A DNA stretch of 64,000 bases. Origin: Deltaproteobacteria bacterium. Its GTDB lineage: Bacteria; Desulfobacterota; GWC2-55-46. The DNA is taken from contig JACRCL010000006.1 in the NCBI GenBank assembly GCA_016219015.1, positions 33,886 to 97,885 of the forward strand. Reading direction: 5' to 3'. The notes under the pieces were generated by a model, which was not told the DNA's origin, ran no database searches, and was given only the letters and a program-made list of their open reading frames with translations. The position numbers and the translations under genes were made by a program. This document shows positions 26,734 to 34,496 of this stretch, piece by piece; positions within the stretch are counted from its first letter, which is position 1, and the number at the start of each line of letters is the position of its first letter.

Positions 26734-27168
26734 TCAGTAGCCCCTCGTGCCCGCACCGCCTCCGGATGTGCCGCCACTCTGCCCGCCGCCAGACTCGCCG
26801 CCTGATGTCCCGCCGGGCGTCGTGCTTCTTCTTCCAGGGCCGCCCATCGTCCCGCCAGCCGCCCCGCCCGAGAGCTTCGCGTGCTCCATCGTCTTCTCGG
26901 CGCTGTCGAGGGCCGACTTCGCGTTATTTACGGCCTCCTTCAGGTGTTCGTCCTCGCCCGCCGTCCTCTGGGCCCTTTCGAAGTCCCTTATCGCCGCCTT
27001 CAGGTTATCTATGGCCTGCTGGGTCTGCTTCATCGCCTTCTGCGATTCCTTCGCGGTCTCCTTTGATGTGTCCGCCCCTGCCGCGGCCGATATCCCTGTA
27101 AAGACGGGTACTGAGAATGCTGCCAGCAATACGGAGAGGAATATTGCGTACAGAACTGAACTCTTCAT
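26734..27168 (-). CDS. Secreted protein with coiled coil and Gly/Ser-rich tail, unknown
   Basis: A 144-residue protein. The signal peptide is MKSSVLYAIFLSVLLAAFSV through about residue 30. A helical charged region with heptad character (residues 38-95, KESQKAMKQTQQAIDNLKAA) follows. The last 45 residues are almost only Gly, Ser, Thr and Arg (GGTSGGESGGGQSGGTSGGG). No family is recognised. It is probably periplasmic or surface-exposed and partly disordered. AGGAGGT precedes the ATG closely. A long structured leader lies upstream. Confidence 0.75.
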   Translation of the reverse strand: MKSSVLYAIFLSVLLAAFSVPVFTGISAAAGADTSKETAKESQKAMKQTQQAIDNLKAAIRDFERAQRTAGEDEHLKEAVNNAKSALDSAEKTMEHAKLSGGAAGGTMGGPGRRSTTPGGTSGGESGGGQSGGTSGGGAGTRGY

Positions 27169-27316
27169 AACCGTTACCTCCTTTTTTGCAAGCTGGATTT
27201 GTTTTGGCCATATCTCATACAGCGGGCGGCAAGAGCTCGCCGTCCGTACGAGCTTATCACCGCCCTTTTTGAATGGCCCGTTTTTCTAATTATATAGCAA
27301 GACGCCCAGCCCGCAA
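27169..27316 (-). promoter_or_regulatory. Promoter candidate and structured leader of the Gly-rich protein gene
   Basis: On the minus strand TATAAT (27294-27289) has TTGCGG 16 bases upstream (27316-27311). The leader of about 115 bases contains nested pairs GGCGG...CCGCC around AGCTC...GAGCT (plus strand about 27227-27267). No known riboswitch consensus was recognised. Confidence 0.4.
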
Positions 27317-27333
27317 CCTGACGCGGGTTTTTT
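27310..27333 (+). terminator. Weak plus-strand terminator-like hairpin
   Basis: CCCGC (27310-27314) pairs with GCGGG (27323-27327), followed by TTTTTT. No plus-strand gene ends just upstream, so it may stop read-through into the next gene. Confidence 0.4.
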
Positions 27334-27368
27334 ACCGGCCTCCGGCTTTGCGCCTCTTCCGTATTCTC

Positions 27369-27396
27369 TTGATTTTTCCCTCTGTTCCGTTAAAAT
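27369..27396 (+). promoter_or_regulatory. Promoter placing transcription start at the ATG of the DUF3108 gene
   Basis: TTGATT (27369-27374), 16-base spacer, TAAAAT (27391-27396). The ATG is at 27403, seven bases after the -10 box, and no ribosome site is visible. This predicts a leaderless mRNA. Confidence 0.5.
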
Positions 27397-27402
27397 CTAA
27401 TT

Positions 27403-28275
27403 ATGCGCTTAAAAGCAATAAGGCTATTCCTTTCCGTTGTATTCCTCGTTTCATTCCTTTCATGGGCGCGCGGCATAGGCGCGGAGCCGCGGGCCCCGGC
27501 GCATGCACCGGCGGACAAAAGCAGATCAATAGCCGACGCCTTCCTGGACGAGGAACTCGTCTACGAGATAGGCTTCTGGCTCTTTGACGAGGTCGCTGTC
27601 GGAAAGGTGACGCTCAAAAAGGACAACGGGGAATACGCGGCCGTGCTTACGGCCTACACGACCGGCGTGGTCGATAAGATCCTCAAGCACAGGAAGGACA
27701 CCTACGTATCGCGCATGAAGCTGGCCGAGGGCGGGAAACGGTTCGTGACCCTGAGCTTTGAGAAGACCATCGACACCAACGGCGAGGTGAGGAAGAGCGT
27801 AACCCGATTCGATTACGACAAGAACGTTATGACATGGAGGAGCTGGGGAGGGGGCAAGGAAGAGAAATCCGGCACAATAGACCTCCCGGAGGACAGGTAC
27901 TGCGACGACCCCATAGCGGCTTTCTACAACTTCAGGTACGGGGTATACGGCCCGGCCGAGAAGGGCAGGGAGTACACCATATATTCCTTCCCCAAGGAGG
28001 ACCGCCTCCCGAAGATATACCTCAAGATAGCGACCGACGAGGAGATGGAAAAGAGGCTTAATAAGCCCGTTGACTACCTTGCCGACGCGAAGATAGACAA
28101 GGAACTCTTCGGGTCGAAATCAGGCGATATAGAGATAGCCTTCACAAAGGATATGGTCCCTGTCGAGGCCGTGGCAAAGGGGCTTGTCTTTTTCGGTGAC
28201 GTCAGGGGCAGGCTCGTGCACGAGGGCGTAAATACGTCTGATGTAGCCATCCCGGAGGCGGCCAGCCTCGAATAA
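27403..28275 (+). CDS. DUF3108 domain secreted protein
   Basis: A 290-residue protein with signal peptide MRLKAIRLFLSVVFLVSFLS and a cleavage region near residue 27 (IGAEP). The rest matches the DUF3108 pattern of beta strands: ELVYEIGFWLFDEVAVGKVT at the start and PIAAFYNFRYGVYGPAEKGREY in the middle, then a C-terminal VPVEAVAKGLVFFGDVRGRL. Family members are periplasmic, probably lipid- or envelope-related, and their function is not established. A promoter directly at the ATG suggests leaderless translation. Confidence 0.85.
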   Translation: MRLKAIRLFLSVVFLVSFLSWARGIGAEPRAPAHAPADKSRSIADAFLDEELVYEIGFWLFDEVAVGKVTLKKDNGEYAAVLTAYTTGVVDKILKHRKDTYVSRMKLAEGGKRFVTLSFEKTIDTNGEVRKSVTRFDYDKNVMTWRSWGGGKEEKSGTIDLPEDRYCDDPIAAFYNFRYGVYGPAEKGREYTIYSFPKEDRLPKIYLKIATDEEMEKRLNKPVDYLADAKIDKELFGSKSGDIEIAFTKDMVPVEAVAKGLVFFGDVRGRLVHEGVNTSDVAIPEAASLE

Positions 28276-28298
28276 CCCAAAGACTTAAACCCTCCTGT

Positions 28299-29471
28299 TT
28301 ACCGTTTTTTCGAGAAGGTGAATATAACGGCCGCTATCAGGGCCATGAGGCTCCCGTAGAGGAAAGTCGCCTCGGGCCCGGAATGGTCCCACAGGTAGCC
28401 TGCCACGATGCTCGCCGGAAGGAGCGCGACCCCGCTTACAGTATCGTAGACCCCGAAGGCCGTAGCCTTCTGCTGTGCAGGCGCAAGGGTTGCCAGGTAC
28501 GCCTTCTGCGTCCCCTCGCTCATCCCTTTATATATGCCGTATGCCGGGAAAAGGACCCAGATGTGGAGCGGGGACGAGGAGAAGCCGACCCCGGCGTATA
28601 CGACGGCGTAGAAGACAAAACTCAGGATTATCATCCTTTTAAGGCCGATCCTGTCCGCGATGGCGCCCATGGGCGTGGAGGAAATGGCGTAGACCACGTT
28701 GAAGGAGAGGTAGATTATGGGGATCAGGGCCTTGCTCACGCCGAGGTTCTCCGCCTGCAGGACGAGGAACGCGTCCGCGAAGTTGCCGAGCGAGAATATG
28801 CCTATGACGACGAGGTAGAGCCTGAACGGGCCGTCAAAGGAGGATACCGTAAGCCTCGGGAGGTCTCTTCTCTCGTCGGGGTGGCGCGTCTTTTCCTTTA
28901 TGAAGATTATTATCACCGCGACCGCTATCAGGGCCGGGATGGTCGAGGCGTAGAAGACGAGCCTGAAGTTGTTCATGTAGAGGTAGAGTAGCACGAAGGA
29001 GATGCCGGGGCCGATCACCGCGCCGACGGTGTCCATGGACCTGTGGAAGCCGAAGGCCAGCCCCAGGCTGGAATTATCGGTCGAATCGGCGATTATGGCG
29101 TCCCTCGGGGCCGTCCTCACGCCCTTGCCGAACCTGTCTATGAAACGGGCCGTAAGGACCTCGAACCACGTCGCCGCGTTCGCGGTGATGGGGCGGCTTA
29201 CGGCGGAAACCCCGTAGCCGATGGTCATCAGGAGCTTTCTTTTCCCGAGCCTGTCGGAAAGCCAGCCTGAGAAGACCTTCAATATCGAGGCCGTAGCCTC
29301 GGCGATGCCTTCTATTATCCCTACGGTCGTCTTTGTGGTGCCGAGCACCCCGGTAAGGAAAAGCGGGATGAGCGGGTAGACCATCTCGGACGAGATGTCC
29401 ATGAAGAGGCTTACAAGCCCCGCGAAAAAGACGTTCCTGCTGAGCCCCCGTATTATCGGCCTGTCCTTCAT
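28299..29471 (-). CDS. Major facilitator superfamily transporter
   Basis: A 390-residue protein with 12 predicted transmembrane helices. The N-terminal segment LVSLFMDISSEMVYPLIPLF and the loop GWLSDRLGKRKLLM between helices 2 and 3 are the MFS signature. A similar loop GAIADRIGLKRM occurs in the second half. The substrate cannot be told, though this subgroup is often annotated as YajR- or drug-efflux-like. The start is set at ATG 29471 (MKDRPIIRGL). An in-frame ATG at 29540 would add 23 residues. Convergent with the DUF3108 gene. Confidence 0.87.
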   Translation of the reverse strand: MKDRPIIRGLSRNVFFAGLVSLFMDISSEMVYPLIPLFLTGVLGTTKTTVGIIEGIAEATASILKVFSGWLSDRLGKRKLLMTIGYGVSAVSRPITANAATWFEVLTARFIDRFGKGVRTAPRDAIIADSTDNSSLGLAFGFHRSMDTVGAVIGPGISFVLLYLYMNNFRLVFYASTIPALIAVAVIIIFIKEKTRHPDERRDLPRLTVSSFDGPFRLYLVVIGIFSLGNFADAFLVLQAENLGVSKALIPIIYLSFNVVYAISSTPMGAIADRIGLKRMIILSFVFYAVVYAGVGFSSSPLHIWVLFPAYGIYKGMSEGTQKAYLATLAPAQQKATAFGVYDTVSGVALLPASIVAGYLWDHSGPEATFLYGSLMALIAAVIFTFSKKR

Positions 29472-29586
29472 ATTTTGATTCTTACTTATTTTAAGGGCCT
29501 TTGCAAGTCTGAGAAAAGGGCAGGGATTATGTTTTTTCATGACAACGCCTTTTACGCACCCGCCTTCTCACCCCCGTCTTTTCACC

Positions 29587-29804
29587 CCCTCCCTACCCTC
29601 CCCCGTCAATGGGGAGGGATTGAACACGCACAGCGAGCGCATTCCCCGCTGCTTGCGGCGGGGTTTAGCGAGCGAATCGAAATTTTTTCCTTTTGTGTCG
29701 AAGATTCCCCGCAGCTTGCTGCGGGGAGATTCAAAGATGACCCGGCGAGCCACGAGGTATTCTCAAACTCCCCTCCCTTGACGGGAGGGGAAATAGGGGA
29801 GGGT
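29587..29804. repeat. Composite repeat island: R3b between two inverted R5 elements
   Basis: R3b (29622-29734) is flanked by R5 copies of the type CCCTCCC...CCGTCAATGGGGAGGG: left 29587-29619, and right 29768-29804 in inverted order. No gene lies between 29472 and 29921 apart from the rplU promoter. The rest of that gap shows nothing coding. Confidence 0.75.
29622..29734. repeat. R3b: intergenic copy of the two-hairpin repeat
   Basis: Same order as R3a and R3c: GAACACGCACAGCGAGCGC, hairpin CCCCGCTGCTTGCGGCGGGG, spacer, hairpin CCCCGCAGCTTGCTGCGGGG, GAGATTCAA. Unlike the other two copies it is not fused to a gene, although the minus strand still reads MRSLCVF at the same place. Confidence 0.88.
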
Positions 29805-29860
29805 TAAAACAGGAAAGGGCGTGGCCGCTAAAAGTCTTTTCCGGACGTCGTCAAAAACAC

Positions 29861-29889
29861 TTGACAACACAGAGTAAAACCGTTAATAT
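29861..29889 (+). promoter_or_regulatory. Strong sigma-70-type promoter of rplU-rpmA
   Basis: TTGACA (29861-29866), 17-base spacer, TAATAT (29884-29889). It is identical in boxes and spacing to the rpsT promoter. The leader before rplU is about 26 bases. Confidence 0.85.
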
Positions 29890-29921
29890 TTTACATTCAA
29901 TATACTTGGAGGATACCGGAG

Positions 29922-30233
29922 ATGTACGCTGTAATAAAGACAGGCGGAAAGCAGTACAGGGTGAACGAGGGCGATGTCGTGAACATCGAAAAGCTCCCGG
30001 GCGAGGTCGGCGCGAGGATAGAGCTCTCCGAGGTCCTGGCCGTAGGCGAGGGCGAAAGCATAAAGGTAGGCACCCCGACGGTCGCAGGCGCAAGCGTCAC
30101 GGCCGAGATAGTAAAGCATGGCAAGGGGAGCAAGCTCATCACCTTCAAGAAGCGCAGGAGGAAGGGCTTCGCCAAGAAGCAGGGCCATCGTCAGCTCTTC
30201 ACAAGCATAAAAATTCAGGGAATAAAGGCATAA
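29922..30233 (+). CDS. rplU: 50S ribosomal protein L21
   Basis: A 103-residue protein beginning MYAVIKTGGKQYRVNEGD, the L21 signature, and ending in the basic stretch KKRRRKGFAKKQGHRQLFT that contacts 23S rRNA. GGAGGA precedes the ATG. rpmA follows after 21 bases, the usual pairing. Confidence 0.97.
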   Translation: MYAVIKTGGKQYRVNEGDVVNIEKLPGEVGARIELSEVLAVGEGESIKVGTPTVAGASVTAEIVKHGKGSKLITFKKRRRKGFAKKQGHRQLFTSIKIQGIKA

Positions 30234-30254
30234 TATTTACAGGAGGATTTTTCC

Positions 30255-30506
30255 GTGGCACATAAGAAGGCAGGCGGGAGTTCGAGAAACGGCAGGGACA
30301 GCAACGGCCAGAGAAGGGGAGTAAAGAGGTTCTCCGGACAGGTCGTCTCGGCAGGCTCCATAATCGTAAGGCAGGTAGGCTCGAAGTTCTTCCCGGGCAC
30401 GAACGTCGGACAGGGAAAGGACTTTACGCTTTTCGCCAAGATAAGCGGCGTAGTCCAGTTCGAAGACAGGGGCCAGAAGAAGTTCGTAAGCATACTCCCT
30501 GCGTAA
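30255..30506 (+). CDS. rpmA: 50S ribosomal protein L27
   Basis: An 83-residue protein starting with GTG at 30255 after AGGAGG (30241-30246). The N-terminus [20 protein letters not shown], which reaches toward the peptidyl transferase centre, and the [15 protein letters not shown] segment are typical. No Firmicute-type N-terminal extension is present. Confidence 0.97.
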   Translation: MAHKKAGGSSRNGRDSNGQRRGVKRFSGQVVSAGSIIVRQVGSKFFPGTNVGQGKDFTLFAKISGVVQFEDRGQKKFVSILPA

Positions 30507-30528
30507 AAAGGGGTCCAGATGGAATATA

Positions 30529-30577
30529 AGGGCGGAGAGGGAGGGCAGAAGCCTTCCCGCAACCGCCCTTTTTTTTG
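30529..30577 (+). terminator. Intrinsic terminator after rpmA
   Basis: AGGGCGG (30529-30535) pairs with CCGCCCT (30563-30569) around an inner GGGAGGGC/GCCTTCCC hairpin, followed by eight T. It ends the ribosomal-protein transcript before obgE. Confidence 0.85.
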
Positions 30578-30640
30578 ACCGGGGTAAGGCGGCCTTTTAG
30601 CCGTCATCGTGAGAGAAGGGTCAACCCTCCCCCTTGATGG

Positions 30641-30763
30641 AATTTTTTCTGAAGTCAAGGAAGGGCGGAAATTAAAAGCGGAGCATATATGTTTAATATG
30701 TGAGCATTTTAATTTCAGCCCTGACGCAGAGGTCAGGAAAAAGAACAATTTTTAGAGGTAGCC
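30641..30763 (+). repeat. R2b: structured repeat upstream of obgE
   Basis: Nearly the same as R2a from AATTTTTTCTGAAGTCAAGG to AATTTTTAGAGGTAGCC. The left end seen in R2a is absent and replaced by an R5-like CCCTCCCCCTTGATG remnant (30625-30639). It ends seven bases before the obgE ATG, and its AGAGG (30754-30758) is the nearest thing to a ribosome site for that gene. Confidence 0.87.
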
Positions 30764-30767
30764 ATAA

Positions 30768-31798
<1,031 letters not shown>

Positions 31799-31799
<1 letters not shown>

Positions 31800-32914
31800 T
31801 GAAGGACCTGCGTAAAAAGATAATAAAAAAGGCGCGCCGGGTCGTCGTGAAGGTCGGCAGCGCCGTCGTTGCCGGGAGCCCCGGCGTGTTTACCCGGCTC
31901 GGCTCCGGCATACACGAACTGAAAAGCTCCGGCAGGGAGGCGGCCATCGTAAGCTCCGGGGCCATAGCACTGGGCGTCCGCAGGCTCGGCCTCAAGGAAA
32001 GGCCCGCCACCATCCCCGAAAGGCAGGCCGTGGCCGCGGTGGGGCAGGGCAGCCTCATGGCGCTTTATGACGCCGCCTTCTCGGAGTTCAAGGAGACGGT
32101 CGCCCAGGTGCTCCTTACCCATGACGACCTGTCGGACAGGGGCAGGTTCCTTAACGCACGGAATACGCTCCTTACGCTCCTGCGGCTCGGCATAGTCCCC
32201 ATAATAAACGAGAACGACACCGTTGCCGTGGAAGAGATAAAGTTCGGGGACAACGACGAGCTCTCGGCCCTTGCGACCAACCTCTTCGAGGCCGACCTCC
32301 TCATAATACTCTCGGACATAGACGGGCTCTTCGACCGCGACCCGAAGAAGGACGCCTCCGCGAAAAAGTTCGTCCTTATAGAGGACGTGGACTCCATCGA
32401 CATGGACGCCCTCGGCAACGGGACAAACAGGCTCGGCACCGGCGGCATAAGGTCTAAGTGCGAGGCCGCTCGGAAGGCGGCGCACTTCGGGGCGGCTACG
32501 ATAATAGCCGACGGCAACTCGGACGGCGTGATAGAGAGGATAATGGCAGGTGAGGACGCCGGCACGCTCTTCCTGCCGAAAGAGGATAGATTAACGAGCA
32601 GGAAGCACTGGATAGCCTTCTCCACGAGGCCTTCGGGCAGGGTCTTTGTGGACGAGGGCGCGAAAGAGGCGCTGATAAACAAGGGCAAGAGCCTCCTGCC
32701 CTCGGGCATAAAGGACGTTGACGGCTCGTTCGAAGCGGGAGAGGTCGTCCACTGCGTGGACTTGAAGGGCATGGAGTTCGCCAGGGGTGTTGCGAACTAC
32801 AGCTCAGCGGAGATAAAGAGGATTAAGGGCCTCAAGACTACCGAGCTCGAAGCCGTGCTCGGGTATAAGATGTACGACGAGATAATCCACAGGGACAATC
32901 TTGTGGTGCTGTAA
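31799..32914 (+). CDS. proB: Glutamate 5-kinase
   Basis: A 371-residue enzyme of normal length. The amino-acid kinase domain has VVVKVGSAVVAGS, IVSSGAIALG and GDNDELSALATNL. A C-terminal PUA domain begins near SGRVFVDEGAKEAL. It phosphorylates glutamate for proline synthesis and is feedback-inhibited by proline in known cases. It follows obgE with a one-base overlap, a common arrangement, and proA follows 48 bases later. Confidence 0.96.
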
Positions 32915-32962
32915 AAGATAATTATTCCGGATAGTTTACAGATTTCCTTAAAGGAGATTCTA

Positions 32963-34219
32963 ATGTCTGTAAAGGACGTGGTCTTTAAAATTGCCGAAGA
33001 CGCGAAGGAGGCATCCTGGGGCGTTGCGAGGCTCGGGAGCGATGTAAAGAACAGGGCCCTTTTGAAGATGGCCGACGAGATCGAGGCGAAGGCGGCTCTT
33101 TTAACGGAGGCGAACAGGCTCGACATCGACGCCGCCGTAAAGAAAGGCCTCACCAAGGCCATGATAGATAGACTGACGCTCACCGACAAGGTGATATCCG
33201 GCATGGCAGGCGGCCTCCGTGAAGTGGCCGCGCTCCCGGACCCGGTCGGCGAGGTCACGAAGATGTGGAAGAGGCCGAACGGGCTCCTCGTCGGGAAGAT
33301 GCGCATCCCCATCGGCGTAATAGGCATCATCTACGAATCGAGGCCGAACGTAACGGCCGATGCCGCCGGGCTCTGCCTTAAATCCGGCAACGCCGTTATC
33401 CTTAGGGGCGGCAGCGAATCTATAAATTCCAACAACGCCATAGCGAAGGTCCTGTCCGCGGCCTGCGCCTCCACGGGCGTGCCGGAGAAGGCCATACAGG
33501 TCGTGCCCACGACCGAGAGGGAGGCGGTGCTGGAGATGCTCAAGCTCGAAGAGCATATCGACCTCATAATACCGAGGGGCGGGGAGGGGCTTATAAGGTT
33601 CGTCGTCGAGAACTCGAAGATACCCGTGATAAAGCACTACAAGGGGGTATGCCACGTCTTCGTGGATGAGAGCGCGGACCTTGAGATGGCCGAGAGGATA
33701 GCCTATAACGCGAAGGTGCAGAGGCCGGGGGTCTGCAACGCGATGGAGACCCTACTTGTGCATAAGGCAATTGCCGGGAGGTTCCTGCCTGTTATTCATA
33801 AAAAATACACGGAGGCGGGCGTAGAGCTCCGGGGCTGCCCCGAGACATTGAAGATATTGAAAGGGATAAAAGAGGCAAAGGAAGAGGACTGGGGCGCGGA
33901 GTACCTCGATCTCATCCTCGCGGTTAAGGTCGTCTCCGGCCTCGATGAGGCCATGGGCCATATAGCCCGGTACGGCTCTCTCCATACCGAATCGATAGTG
34001 ACGAAGGACTACGCCAACGCGCAGAGGTTCCTAAAAGAGGTCAACTCCTCCACGGTCCTCGTCAACGCCTCCACGCGTTTTTCAGACGGGTTCCAGCTCG
34101 GCCTCGGGGCCGAGATAGGGATATCCACCACGAAGATACACGCCTTCGGCCCCATGGGCCTCGAGGAGCTTACCACCCAGAAGTTCATCATATACGGGGA
34201 CGGGCAGATAAGGGAGTAG
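32963..34219 (+). CDS. proA: Gamma-glutamyl phosphate reductase
   Basis: A 418-residue member of the aldehyde dehydrogenase superfamily. It reduces glutamyl phosphate to the semialdehyde with [25 protein letters not shown] is the nucleotide-binding region. The catalytic cysteine is in [15 protein letters not shown], and the C-terminal part has [26 protein letters not shown] precedes the ATG. Confidence 0.96.
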   Translation: MSVKDVVFKIAEDAKEASWGVARLGSDVKNRALLKMADEIEAKAALLTEANRLDIDAAVKKGLTKAMIDRLTLTDKVISGMAGGLREVAALPDPVGEVTKMWKRPNGLLVGKMRIPIGVIGIIYESRPNVTADAAGLCLKSGNAVILRGGSESINSNNAIAKVLSAACASTGVPEKAIQVVPTTEREAVLEMLKLEEHIDLIIPRGGEGLIRFVVENSKIPVIKHYKGVCHVFVDESADLEMAERIAYNAKVQRPGVCNAMETLLVHKAIAGRFLPVIHKKYTEAGVELRGCPETLKILKGIKEAKEEDWGAEYLDLILAVKVVSGLDEAMGHIARYGSLHTESIVTKDYANAQRFLKEVNSSTVLVNASTRFSDGFQLGLGAEIGISTTKIHAFGPMGLEELTTQKFIIYGDGQIRE

Positions 34220-34286
34220 GGGGGCTCTGGATAAAACCGGGGGACCTTTTTTGTCTGCTTTTATATGCCGTCACTCTTCAAATTGA

Positions 34287-34362
34287 TTGACAATGCGCAC
34301 TGGTTTATCTTATATTTTACGTGCCTTTTTGGCTTCTGTCTGGAATGGCTGTGAGCCAAAAA
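34287..34362 (+). promoter_or_regulatory. Promoter and leader hairpin before the polysaccharide locus
   Basis: TTGACA (34287-34292), 18-base spacer, TATATT (34311-34316). Just inside the leader, TTTTTGGCT (34326-34334) and AGCCAAAAA (34354-34362) form a 9-bp stem. The leader to the ATG at 34497 is about 170 bases and otherwise shows no known riboswitch. Confidence 0.55.
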
Positions 34363-34496
34363 ACCTTTGATTTTCAATTAGTTATGGTCGGTTTTCACGC
34401 TTTCAAGCCCCGCTTAGGGTTAAAACAATAAAAGTATCAAGCACGTAAGCTTTTTTCGATTTGGCACCTAAATCTGACGCAGCCTGAGAGTTGTAT

